A stretch of DNA of 64,000 nucleotides from Phycisphaerae bacterium (GCA_025924315.1 JAICIO010000015.1:1-64000); one strand, 5' to 3'; shown: positions 16,053 to 23,643, numbered from the stretch's first letter. The notes: generated by a model from the sequence alone, not told the origin. A program made the numbers and translations.

Positions 16053-17597
16053 TCACGGCTCATGCATGGTTTGCTCGATTCGGCGCGCCTGATCGAAATG
16101 CGCTTGAGCCGCCGATTGGTCGCCGCGGAGCAAATAGGCTCGAGCCAGCATCTCGTGAGCAGTTGCCCATTCGGGTCGCAAACGCAGCGCTTCCTGAAAC
16201 TCGGCGATCGCTTGATCGATACTCCCCAGCCGTCCGAGACTCAGTGCATAACGGTAATGGAACATCGGGTCTTTGGGATAGAGTGCGATCGCGCGCTCGT
16301 AACGCTCGCTCGCGTGCACGTCATCACCCGCGTCGCTCAGTGCCGTGCCGACGACGAATTCCGCGAAGGAGTTGTCCGGGTCGATCGAGAGCGCGTGCAT
16401 GAACAACCCATACGTGTCGCGCCAAAACAACTGCTGATAAAAGGTAAAGAGGCCCAGCACGAGCACCGCGATCGCAGCGACCGTCGCAACCGATCCCCTG
16501 CCGGCGCCAACACGTTTCGCGAGATCGTCCACGCCCCACACGAGCATTATGAGCAGCCCGACGATCGACAGGTACATGTACCGGTCCGCCATCGCGTGCA
16601 GCGCCACCTGCACGACGCCGAGCGTTGGCGCGAGCACGATCAAGAACCAGAGCCATCCGACGGCGAGATACGGCCGCGCGCGGGCCTGCCATGCGACGAC
16701 GGTCGTAATCACCACGACCAGCGCAAGCGCCGCTGCCACTGTCCCGGCCGGCCAGTGATTCGGAAGCGGATAGTAGATCGAGAGCTCGAGCGGATAGATC
16801 ACTCGAATCAAGTAGCGCGGGATAGAAACGAGCGAATTGCCGATGCGACTGCCGAGCGTAATGTCCGCGGCGAGGTTGCCGGCGCCACAGTGCGCGTGAG
16901 CGATCATCGTCACGACGGTGATTGCAATGGCGATGAACAGCAGCGGAATTTTTTCGAACCAGATAATTCGCCCGCGTCGCTTGAGCGGCCAGTAGTCGAT
17001 GACCAGCAGAAGCGCGGGAATTGTGACCGCGGCCGGCTTGGTCATCACCGAACAGGCGAACGCCAGCACCACGAGTGCCATCCCCCCTATGCTCGGCTTG
17101 CGCGCATAGATCGTATACGCAAGCAACATAGCGAGCATAAAAGTGGCGCTCAGCACACCTTTCCGTTCCGCGATCCACGCGACCGTCTCGACGTTCAGCG
17201 GATGGGCCGCGAACAGCGCAGCGACGATCGCGCTGCGCCACCGCGCACCTGTCAGCGCACGCAACACGAGGAAGACCAGCGCCGCATTGATCGCATGCAA
17301 CAGAACGCTCGTCGCATGATGGCCGCTGTAGTTCTGGCCGAACAGCTCGACGTCAAGCATGTGCGAGAGCCACGTCAGCGGAAACCACGTGCAGTCGGTC
17401 GTCGTCGTAAATGCCCATTGCATCGAGGCCGAATTGAGGCCGCCGGCCACCATCGGATGCGTGGTGTAGGTGGGATCATCAAAATCGATCACGCCATGCG
17501 TCAGCGTGGGGAGATACAACAAAAACGCCGCGAGCGCGAGTGCGGCGGCGATTGAAGCGTCGAGCCGGAGATGGCGAGTCCTGTTGGCTTGCTCCAT
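16053..17597 (-). CDS. TMTC-like membrane glycosyltransferase with C-terminal TPRs
   Basis: A 514-residue protein. The first two-thirds is polytopic, with the acidic loop VIDFDDPTY after helix 1 and HPLNVETVAWIAERKGVLS, typical of bacterial proteins related to eukaryotic TMTC O-mannosyltransferases. The last 120 residues hold about three TPR repeats (YERAIALYPKDPMFHYRYAL, then AIAEFQEALRLRPEWATAH). It probably glycosylates exported proteins from a polyprenyl-phosphate sugar. The ATG at 17597 directly follows the T-run of the prepilin 3 terminator, so expression needs readthrough or a start inside that region. Prepilins would be plausible targets given the position, but this is speculative. 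Confidence 0.82.
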   Translation of the reverse strand: MEQANRTRHLRLDASIAAALALAAFLLYLPTLTHGVIDFDDPTYTTHPMVAGGLNSASMQWAFTTTTDCTWFPLTWLSHMLDVELFGQNYSGHHATSVLLHAINAALVFLVLRALTGARWRSAIVAALFAAHPLNVETVAWIAERKGVLSATFMLAMLLAYTIYARKPSIGGMALVVLAFACSVMTKPAAVTIPALLLVIDYWPLKRRGRIIWFEKIPLLFIAIAITVVTMIAHAHCGAGNLAADITLGSRIGNSLVSIPRYLIRVIYPLELSIYYPLPNHWPAGTVAAALALVVVITTVVAWQARARPYLAVGWLWFLIVLAPTLGVVQVALHAMADRYMYLSIVGLLIMLVWGVDDLAKRVGAGRGSVATVAAIAVLVLGLFTFYQQLFWRDTYGLFMHALSIDPDNSFAEFVVGTALSDAGDDVHASERYERAIALYPKDPMFHYRYALSLGRLGSIDQAIAEFQEALRLRPEWATAHEMLARAYLLRGDQSAAQAHFDQARRIEQTMHEP

Positions 17598-17627
17598 AAA
17601 AAAGCGGCTGCCGTTTAAGGCAGCCGC
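17598..17627 (-). terminator. Terminator of prepilin 3, abutting the next ATG
   Basis: GCGGCTGCC pairs with GGCAGCCGC (17604-17627) around a 6-base loop, followed on the minus strand by T6 (17598-17603). The ATG of the TMTC-like gene (17597) is the very next base. Confidence 0.9.
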
Positions 17628-17660
17628 GATCGTACAAGTTTCAGTCGCGTGAGGCGAAGA

Positions 17661-18689
17661 TTACCAGCAGTCGATAGCCGTCGTCGTGGAGTTTACCCCG
17701 TGCCCGGGCTGTATTTCGCCCGCATCCGGGTTGGGATTGATGAACGCAGTGCCGAATATCTTGCCGGGTTTAGCGCCCCAGGAACTCCAGTGCGGGCGCT
17801 TGGATTCGGCGTGGCCGTCGCCGAACAGCTCGTTCATCCAGCCGGTCAGCGGCTTCCCGGAAGTGTTGCCGTGCTGCAGCTGGAAGCCAATGTCGTCTGT
17901 ATTCCCGCTTGTACTGCTGCCGTTGAGTGAGCGGGTTTGATCGATCAGCACGGCGATTTCTGAGGCGCGCTTATCGCCGACCTTGTTGATGTAGTCGTCG
18001 CGGTTGTCGCCGTTGTGGTTGCGATCCCACATGCGAAAGTCCAGCGTCCAATTTGCCGGGACCCCATCAGGGCCGGGCTGCGTGTTCACCGTGGGCGGCG
18101 CACCTTTCCAGTGATAGCGAGGATAATACGGGTCGCGGCAGGCGAGATAGTTGTACCGAATGCGCGTCTGCGCAGCGAAATCCTGCGGCCAGCGCGATGA
18201 CGCATTCCCCGGTGGTATGCCGTCCCAGATGGTGTTGACGGGGCAATAAAAGACGATCATGCCACCGACTTTCCACTCCGGATTGACGGTAGTGTTGTTT
18301 CCGGCACCGATGGGAATGCGGATCTCCGATGCTCCGGACTGGGCGATGCGATTGATCGCCGACGCGCAGTCCGAATACTTGACGATTTGGGTTGCGCCGC
18401 TGAAGTCAGGATTCGAACCCGGCAACGCCGCGGCGCCCGTCGCCACTGGAAACTTATCGATGCTGTCCAGCACGCCCTCTGGATACCAGCCCTTGTTCTG
18501 CGTGGAGTAAATGTAAAAGATCTGCCCACACGAGCGAAGGTTCGAAAGACACTGCGTATTGAGCGCCGCCGCCCGCGCTTTCTGCAGCACCGGCAACAGC
18601 ACCGAGATCAGCACGGCAATGATCGCGATGACGACAAGCAACTCGACGAGCGTAAATGCACGGCGCGCGCACTTCACGATTGGTGACAT
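17661..18689 (-). CDS. Prepilin-like H-X-DG (DUF1559-like) protein 3
   Basis: A 342-residue prepilin paralogue, the most divergent of the four. The ATG at 18689 follows GAGGG; a TTG eight codons earlier is less likely. The leader RRA precedes [18 protein letters not shown]. The body carries [18 protein letters not shown], loop [12 protein letters not shown] (17991-18026), [18 protein letters not shown] and the tail [17 protein letters not shown], and ends in DCW. The His-to-DG spacing is 17 residues, one more than in the others. It likely sits in the inner membrane as a pseudopilin-type subunit; function unproved. It has its own T6 motif (18782-18793) and terminator. Confidence 0.87.
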   Translation of the reverse strand: MSPIVKCARRAFTLVELLVVIAIIAVLISVLLPVLQKARAAALNTQCLSNLRSCGQIFYIYSTQNKGWYPEGVLDSIDKFPVATGAAALPGSNPDFSGATQIVKYSDCASAINRIAQSGASEIRIPIGAGNNTTVNPEWKVGGMIVFYCPVNTIWDGIPPGNASSRWPQDFAAQTRIRYNYLACRDPYYPRYHWKGAPPTVNTQPGPDGVPANWTLDFRMWDRNHNGDNRDDYINKVGDKRASEIAVLIDQTRSLNGSSTSGNTDDIGFQLQHGNTSGKPLTGWMNELFGDGHAESKRPHWSSWGAKPGKIFGTAFINPNPDAGEIQPGHGVNSTTTAIDCW

Positions 18690-18781
18690 AGATAGCCCTC
18701 TACAGAGATACAACGGCCTATCCCGTCACAAACTTTCAATAATATTTTGCGATTCAGTGCTCTTATTTTGACCGGAAATGC

Positions 18782-18793
18782 TCATTTTTTGTC
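18782..18793 (-). promoter_or_regulatory. Shared T6 motif upstream of prepilin 3
   Basis: TCATTTTTTGTC on the plus strand (GACAAAAAATGA in the gene direction), about 95 bases before the ATG at 18689. The 12 bases are identical to the copy at 19922-19933; with one more upstream C the match is 13 bases. Confidence 0.5.
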
Positions 18794-18812
18794 GTTACGC
18801 TCTCCGAACAAT

Positions 18813-18850
18813 GAAAAAAAGAAGGGGCGGCTGCCTTTCGGCAACCGCCC
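18813..18850 (-). terminator. Terminator of prepilin 4
   Basis: GGGCGGCTGCC pairs with GGCAACCGCCC around a short TTTC loop (18825-18850), and the minus strand continues into CTTC and T7. It separates prepilin 4 from prepilin 3, so each is its own transcription unit. Confidence 0.9.
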
Positions 18851-18883
18851 GTCGTTTCTTGCAGTTGGTCGTGATGTGGTCAC

Positions 18884-19813
18884 TTACCAGATGATTTGCT
18901 GGCCTGTCGCAGAGTTGTTGCCCCAACTCGGCTGCAGTTCCTCTTGATCCGGATTCGGATTGAGGAACTTCGTGCCGTCTGGGCTCCACGACGCGATGCG
19001 CGGACGCTTCGAAGCGGCATGGCCATCGCCGTATAGCTCGTTCAGCCATCCTGACAGCGGCGTCTTACCTTTGCCGTGCGTCATTGCGATGCCGTAAGTG
19101 TTGGTGTTTCCACTGTTGAGGAACCGGATCGAGTCCACCATCAGCGTGATGTTGGAGGCGTTTTTGTCGCCAAGCTTTACCATGTACTCGTCGCGATTCG
19201 TGCCATTGTGGTTACGGTCCCAATAGCGCCAGTCGAGCGTGGAATTAACCGCAGAGTTGGTGGGGTACGGACCACCAAAGTGGTACATCGGGTAGTACGG
19301 ATTCGGATCGCCGAGGTAGTTGTATCGTATGCGCGAGCTGTACGCGAAATCCTCGGGCCAACGCGAACTCGAACTTTGATGGGGCTGGTCGTCGAAGATG
19401 TAGTTCGACGGGCAGAAGAAGATCTTCATCCCCCCGATGGACCAAGCGGGGTTATAGCTGGCTCCGATGCGCAGGTCCGGTCCTTGGGGTTGTACGATTC
19501 GATTCAGCGCCGAAGCGGTGTCAGTGTAATACTCTGTCCCGGAGGTAAGGAGGGCGATCCTTCCCGCGGACGGAAGTTTATCGACCGAGTCAACCACGCC
19601 CATCGGGAAGTAACCCTTGTTCTGATTCGCATAGATGTACAGAACCTGACCGCACTGCCTCAGCTGCGCGAGGCACTGTGTGCTCTCGGCCTGCTTCCGA
19701 ACCTGGTTCAGGGCCGGAAGCAACATTGAGATGAGCAGGGCAATAATTCCGATGACGACAAGCAGCTCAACGAGCGTGAACCCGCGCTTGCGCGGGGACG
19801 GTGTGGTGGACAT
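18884..19813 (-). CDS. Prepilin-like H-X-DG (DUF1559-like) protein 4
   Basis: A 309-residue prepilin paralogue. The ATG at 19813 follows GAAAGG. Leader MSTTPSPRKRG precedes [18 protein letters not shown], with the usual Gly at -1. It carries QCLAQLRQCGQVLYIYANQ, loop DRNHNGTNRDEY (19184-19219), HGKGKTPLSGWLNELYGDGH and the tail NPNPDQEELQPSWGN, ending IIW. Upstream, 123 bases are shared with the divergent AraC regulator at 19937, and this region holds a T6 motif. Regulation of this gene, and perhaps of all four, by that AraC protein is the simplest reading, but it is inference. Confidence 0.88.
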   Translation of the reverse strand: MSTTPSPRKRGFTLVELLVVIGIIALLISMLLPALNQVRKQAESTQCLAQLRQCGQVLYIYANQNKGYFPMGVVDSVDKLPSAGRIALLTSGTEYYTDTASALNRIVQPQGPDLRIGASYNPAWSIGGMKIFFCPSNYIFDDQPHQSSSSRWPEDFAYSSRIRYNYLGDPNPYYPMYHFGGPYPTNSAVNSTLDWRYWDRNHNGTNRDEYMVKLGDKNASNITLMVDSIRFLNSGNTNTYGIAMTHGKGKTPLSGWLNELYGDGHAASKRPRIASWSPDGTKFLNPNPDQEELQPSWGNNSATGQQIIW

Positions 19814-19921
19814 CGAGAAAACCTTTCTGGTGCAGATCCGGGTGTCAATCGTTCCTTATCGCTTGGGCGATGGTAGACTCATTACTCTAGGCTTGCTTCT
19901 CATGTTCGAGTCAATATCTTC

Positions 19922-19933
19922 TCATTTTTTGTC
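19922..19933. promoter_or_regulatory. Shared T6 motif between prepilin 4 and the AraC regulator
   Basis: TCATTTTTTGTC, identical to the copy at 18782-18793. It lies 109 bases before the prepilin 4 ATG and only three bases before the AraC ATG at 19937. A possible AraC promoter is TTGCTT (19893-19898), 16 bases, TATCTT (19915-19920); the motif would then cover the AraC transcription start, fitting autoregulation. Confidence 0.5.
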
Positions 19934-19936
19934 TTT

Positions 19937-20761
19937 ATGAAGGAAGTCGGGAACATCGCTGCGGGCTTGGACGGATCGGTCTGGTGGATGCGCCGTCCCG
20001 CGCCTCGTTACACGCACCGCCACGATGAGCCGGAGATCAATCTCGTCACACGCGGCCATGCGACCTACGTGCTTTCCGACCGGCGCTATGACTTGCGGAA
20101 AAACACGCAGGTGTGGTTATTTGCGGATCAGGAACACGTGCTGCTCGATGAATCCCCTGACTTTCAAATGTTCATCCTGATCTTTCGCCGTTCGCTCGTG
20201 CAACAACTCTGCACGACGGAACGAACGCGTCCGCTCCTCGAGACCAACCCGAAAGGCGAACTCTGCAAATTATTGAATGACGAATCTGCTGCGCAGCTCG
20301 TGGCGCTTTTCAAGCAACTGCACGACGCGAAGCACGACCCGGCGCGGTTCAATGCGGGCATCGCATACGCGCTTCTCGCGGCGTGGGATGCACAGCTCTC
20401 GGCCGATCAGGTGCTCGGACAGGATGTTCATCCGGCCGTCGAACGCGCCGCGCGGATCATTCAGGCGGAACCCGAGCCGATTTCGCTCGATCAGATCGCA
20501 GAACAGGTGGGGCTGAGCGCATCGCGCTTGAGCCGACTCTTTCACCAGCAGGCGGGCGTGTCGCTCGTGGAGTTTCGGCAACGACAGACGTTGCAGCGTT
20601 TCTTCAGATTATTCGGCGACGGACGGAAGAAAACGATGACCGCCGCGGCACTGGAAGCCGGATTCGGCAGCTACCCGCAGTTTCATCGGGTTTGCAAGCA
20701 GCTCACGGGAAAGACCCCCGCACAGTATCGCCGCGAAGTGATGATCAATCGCCCTGATTAG
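19937..20761 (+). CDS. AraC-family regulator next to the prepilins
   Basis: A 274-residue regulator. The N-terminal half is a cupin-like sensor (RYTHRHDEPEINLVTRGHATYVLS). The C-terminal 100 residues hold two helix-turn-helix units of the AraC type (ISLDQIAEQVGLSASRLSRL, then AALEAGFGSYPQFHRVCKQ and GKTPAQYRRE). It probably binds a carbohydrate-type effector and controls nearby promoters. There is no Shine-Dalgarno sequence before the ATG; the bases before it are the T6 motif. It is divergent from prepilin 4, and the next gene is convergent. The target set (prepilins, PhyH genes) is inferred from position and the shared motif. Confidence 0.88.
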   Translation: MKEVGNIAAGLDGSVWWMRRPAPRYTHRHDEPEINLVTRGHATYVLSDRRYDLRKNTQVWLFADQEHVLLDESPDFQMFILIFRRSLVQQLCTTERTRPLLETNPKGELCKLLNDESAAQLVALFKQLHDAKHDPARFNAGIAYALLAAWDAQLSADQVLGQDVHPAVERAARIIQAEPEPISLDQIAEQVGLSASRLSRLFHQQAGVSLVEFRQRQTLQRFFRLFGDGRKKTMTAAALEAGFGSYPQFHRVCKQLTGKTPAQYRREVMINRPD

Positions 20762-20767
20762 AGCGGT

Positions 20768-20953
20768 CTACTTTGTGTCGAGCGGAGCCGTTGATGCCAC
20801 CGGTTTGACTTCCGAAAGTTGCGCCGCAGCCGCGCAACGATGCCGATTCGGGCAATTTGGATTCTTACACGCGGCCGACCCGTGCAATTGATCCACGTTC
20901 TGCGCCGTCGCGCTTTCGCCTTTAGCTTCCAACGGATTCGAGTCGTCACACAT
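20768..20953 (-). CDS. Small Cys-rich protein of unknown function (61 residues)
   Basis: An ATG at 20953 with AGGA 8-9 bases before opens a 61-residue hydrophilic protein. Its core is ACKNPNCPNRHRCAAAAQL, a C-x4-C-x5-C cluster with a nearby His, so metal binding is possible. There is no signal peptide. It converges on the AraC gene with 6 bases between stops. I do not recognise the family. Good start signals, compact placement and the Cys cluster favour a real gene over noise, though the reading frame is short. Confidence 0.55.
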   Translation of the reverse strand: MCDDSNPLEAKGESATAQNVDQLHGSAACKNPNCPNRHRCAAAAQLSEVKPVASTAPLDTK

Positions 20954-20986
20954 CGTCAGGATCCTCGCACGACCAATTAATTAGCG

Positions 20987-21003
20987 GCGGAGCAAAGCTC
21001 CGC
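20987..21003. repeat. Short hairpin between the PhyH 2 gene and the Cys-rich gene
   Basis: GCGGAGC-AAA-GCTCCGC, 7-base stem and 3-base loop, 14 bases beyond the PhyH 2 stop on the minus strand. No T-run follows, so terminator function is uncertain. Confidence 0.45.
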
Positions 21004-21017
21004 GGGTTCTCGACCGC

Positions 21018-21878
21018 TCAGCCCATCACTCCAACCTTCTGCCGAGCGCCCATCTCCATCGCCCCACCCATTCCCATCGCCCCGCCCTCGCATTTTTCTT
21101 GAATTGCCGTCGCCGCACCACAGCTCGGATCGAACCCGGCCAGCATCATTCCCTGCCCGCGCGAGAGGTGAACGGCGGCGCTGGGCGGATCGAGCGGATC
21201 GCGCATTTGCACGAGCACGGTCGTGCGCGCTTCCTTCGATCCGTTGATCCCCGAACCATGCACCGTGAGGTACGAAAAGAACAGCACGTCGCCCGCCTCG
21301 GCCGGACAGGGCACTGCTTTCTCCACCGAATACTTTTCCTTCGGCAGCGAGTGATCGCGCGTGCCGCCGTCGTCGATCGGACCGAGCTTGTGCGTGCCCG
21401 GGTACACGCGCACGCAGCCCTTTTCGATGGGCGCGTCGTCGAAGTGAATGATCGACGCGATCATCGAATTCTTACCGTGCGGGAAGTACGGGTAATCCTG
21501 GTGCATCGGAAACGGCGAGCCCTTTTCCGGCGGCTTGATGAACATCTTCGAGTGATGTAGCTGCACGTTCGGCCCGATGATCGACTGCGCGATCGACGTG
21601 AAGCGCGGATCGAGCATCATTCGGGCAAACGCCGCCGACTGAAACTGCACGTCGTGGCAATGCAGAATCACCGTCTTCTTCTCATTCGGACTGCGCACGC
21701 TATCCCAGGTCGCGTCAATGTCGCGAATTTGTGTCAATCGATCCGCGAGTGCATGCGCCTCCGCGCGCAGCATGGCGGCTTCCTCCTTCGTGAAAACGCC
21801 CTTGACAAGGATGTAACCGTTCTCGTCGTAGAACTTCTTCTGCTCGTGCGTCAATCCGATTTGAATAGATAGCAACAT
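21018..21878 (-). CDS. Phytanoyl-CoA dioxygenase-family oxygenase 2 (PhyH)
   Basis: A 286-residue Fe(II)/2-oxoglutarate oxygenase. The ATG at 21878 (MLLSIQIGLTHEQK) is preferred over a TTG at 21902, which would overlap the divergent promoter. The metal site is read from FPMHQDYPY (His-x-Asp) and TVHGSGINGSKEAR (second His, then Arg). It is only distantly related to the two other PhyH proteins and has an extended Gly/Met-rich tail. Substrate unknown. It shares a 60-base divergent upstream region with the second AraC regulator, which probably controls it. Confidence 0.87.
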   Translation of the reverse strand: MLLSIQIGLTHEQKKFYDENGYILVKGVFTKEEAAMLRAEAHALADRLTQIRDIDATWDSVRSPNEKKTVILHCHDVQFQSAAFARMMLDPRFTSIAQSIIGPNVQLHHSKMFIKPPEKGSPFPMHQDYPYFPHGKNSMIASIIHFDDAPIEKGCVRVYPGTHKLGPIDDGGTRDHSLPKEKYSVEKAVPCPAEAGDVLFFSYLTVHGSGINGSKEARTTVLVQMRDPLDPPSAAVHLSRGQGMMLAGFDPSCGAATAIQEKCEGGAMGMGGAMEMGARQKVGVMG

Positions 21879-21902
21879 CGCATCCGTTACGAGCGGCCGC
21901 AA

Positions 21903-21931
21903 TTGGAACGTTTCAACAGAAGTGGTATAAA
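21903..21931 (+). promoter_or_regulatory. Sigma-70-like promoter of a leaderless AraC message
   Basis: TTGGAA (21903-21908), exactly 17 bases, TATAAA (21926-21931). The predicted start base falls on or one base before the A of the ATG at 21939, and no Shine-Dalgarno sequence is present, so the message is probably leaderless. The same 60 bases must hold the divergent PhyH 2 promoter. Confidence 0.65.
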
Positions 21932-21938
21932 TTCAACA

Positions 21939-22748
21939 ATGGCGAAGGGTGGTAACGAATGGTCCTGGCCGCTGAAAACATTACCCAAGGTCGTCGTCGC
22001 CGGCCGATTTCCGCTGGAAGATCGCGGATTTGGTTATCGGTACCGCTCGCCGACCCACGCGCTTCATATCTACGATTACCATGGACAAATTCGGATCGAT
22101 GACCACGCCTTCAGTTTGAAACCAGGCGATGTGACCATCACCGAAGCCGGCCGCGCATCGACCTATGACTTGCCCGCGCCTGGCCAGCACTGGTGCATTC
22201 ACTTCAACAAGGTTGGCCTGCGCGGCGAGCTCGCGCAGCTACCGATACATTTCTCTCTGGGCTCGATGCAGGAGTTCGCCGTCGACCGCGTCCGCGAGAT
22301 CGCGCGACTGCAAGCGCAAGCGTCGCCCATTTCGCTCGCGGCTGCTTCGGCGGCATTGCAGGAATTGATCCTCTGGCTCGCGATGCAAGCACTGTCGCAT
22401 GGCGACGAGCGGCGCGAGAACCGGTCCGCCAGCGCGGTTGAGCGCGTCGCGGCGATCGTCCATGCGCGATTCACCGAGCCGCTCACGATCCCCGAACTCG
22501 CGGAAGAGGTAGGAATGACGCAGAACTATCTCGCGAGGATGTTCCGCAGACGCTTCGGCATGACGATCCCGCGTTATTTATTGAACCGCCGAATCGATTA
22601 CGCGCGGCATCTGCTCACGACAACAAACATTCCGGTTCATCGCGTCGCCGCGCGAGTTGGTTTGCCCGACGCCCAGCACTTCAACAAACAATTTCGCAAA
22701 CGAGTCGGCACGAGCCCAAGTCAGGCCCGCATCGAATTCCGAGAATAA
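21939..22748 (+). CDS. AraC-family regulator divergent from PhyH 2
   Basis: A 269-residue regulator. The start is set at ATG 21939, just downstream of a -10 box, in preference to a TTG at 21903 inside the promoter. The N-terminal cupin-like part includes the stretch HIYDYHGQIRIDDHAFSLKPGD. The C-terminal DNA-binding part has LTIPELAEEVGMTQNYLARM and VHRVAARVGLPDAQHFNKQ, both helix-turn-helix units, then RVGTSPSQAR. It probably senses a small ligand and controls the divergent oxygenase gene at 21878 and itself. It ends just before an inverted repeat that also touches the convergent PhyH 3 gene. Confidence 0.88.
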   Translation: MAKGGNEWSWPLKTLPKVVVAGRFPLEDRGFGYRYRSPTHALHIYDYHGQIRIDDHAFSLKPGDVTITEAGRASTYDLPAPGQHWCIHFNKVGLRGELAQLPIHFSLGSMQEFAVDRVREIARLQAQASPISLAAASAALQELILWLAMQALSHGDERRENRSASAVERVAAIVHARFTEPLTIPELAEEVGMTQNYLARMFRRRFGMTIPRYLLNRRIDYARHLLTTTNIPVHRVAARVGLPDAQHFNKQFRKRVGTSPSQARIEFRE

Positions 22749-22752
22749 AAAC

Positions 22753-22832
22753 TGAACCACACAGCCACAAAGTCACGAAGCGGTTTCCGAAAAGTCGTCG
22801 CCTGCTTCGTGTCTTCGTGCCTTAGTGGTTCA
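22753..22832. repeat. Inverted repeat of GAACCAC...CACGAAGC type
   Basis: Arms 22753-22781 and 22804-22832 match at 24 of 29 bases. It lies between two convergent genes. The right arm encodes the last two residues and the stop codon of the PhyH 3 gene (AAC CAC TAA on the minus strand). From memory, words such as CTTCGTG...TTAGTGGTT are widespread intergenic repeats in several phyla. Confidence 0.75.
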
Positions 22833-23580
22833 CTTTCTTTCCGTCTTTCAGGATCGGTTCTGCCAACGCCCAGTGGCGTGAACCGTCCTTCGTCATGATG
22901 GGCTCGGCCGAGTATTGCGCGAGATATACGCGGCGCATGTTCTTTGTCGTGTTGGTTCCACTGCGATGGAAGCAGACGCTCGAAAACACCGCGATGCTGC
23001 CGGCGGGGACGATCACCGGCTCGCCGGGGTCGTCGCCGTGATAGCCGACGAGGTCGTTCGTGCCTTCTTCCTTGATGTGATCGATTCGTCTCCGCACGCC
23101 CGCGCGCGAGTACGGCAGGATGTAGACCGTGCCGTTCTCTTCGGTCATGTCGTCGAGCGCACACCAGCACGATAAATACGGGCGATGATCGTGGCCGACG
23201 TAGCCGCTGTCCTGGTGCCACGCGAACTTCATCCCCACCTCGGCCGCCTTCACCACGTATTGCTCGTTAAAGAGAAACGCATTCTCGCCGAGCGTCGCCC
23301 GGCAGATCTCGGCCATCAGATCGGAGAACAGAAACTCGCGGAGCTTGGCGCTTTCCTTGTTGCGATTGCCGATGAAGTATCGCTTGTTGCGATGGCTGAT
23401 GCCCAGCACATCGGTCTTCTTCTCGTCCATCTGCGCATGAATCTTGTCGATGAATCCCTGGCATTCGTCCCGCAGATTCTGCAGATACTCTTGCGGAATC
23501 GCGCGCTCCAGGACGAAGTAGCCCTCTTCCCGATATTGCCGTTTCTGCCCATCCGTAATCTTCGGCAACGTCGAAGGCAT
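22822..23580 (-). CDS. Phytanoyl-CoA dioxygenase-family oxygenase 3 (PhyH)
   Basis: A 252-residue Fe(II)/2-oxoglutarate oxygenase, closely similar to the one at 15157-15906. Metal ligands: H122 and D124 in FAWHQDSGY and H205 in VCFHRSG, with the MRRVYLAQYS arginines following. It probably oxidises a small organic substrate using O2 and 2-oxoglutarate; the substrate is unknown. The C-terminal residues VNH and the stop lie inside the inverted repeat 22753-22832, so the original C-terminus may have been replaced. It is transcribed alone and divergent from a small lipoprotein gene. Confidence 0.88.
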   Translation of the reverse strand: MPSTLPKITDGQKRQYREEGYFVLERAIPQEYLQNLRDECQGFIDKIHAQMDEKKTDVLGISHRNKRYFIGNRNKESAKLREFLFSDLMAEICRATLGENAFLFNEQYVVKAAEVGMKFAWHQDSGYVGHDHRPYLSCWCALDDMTEENGTVYILPYSRAGVRRRIDHIKEEGTNDLVGYHGDDPGEPVIVPAGSIAVFSSVCFHRSGTNTTKNMRRVYLAQYSAEPIMTKDGSRHWALAEPILKDGKKVNH

Positions 23581-23643
23581 GAAAGTTCTCCACTCGCAAA
23601 TTATGACTCATCTTCCAACGCATTCAGTATAAAATGATCAGCC

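Noticed and set aside
16062-17555. 497-codon plus-strand frame opposite the TMTC-like gene
   Set aside because: Extreme Arg/His/Gln composition and complete overlap with a well supported gene.
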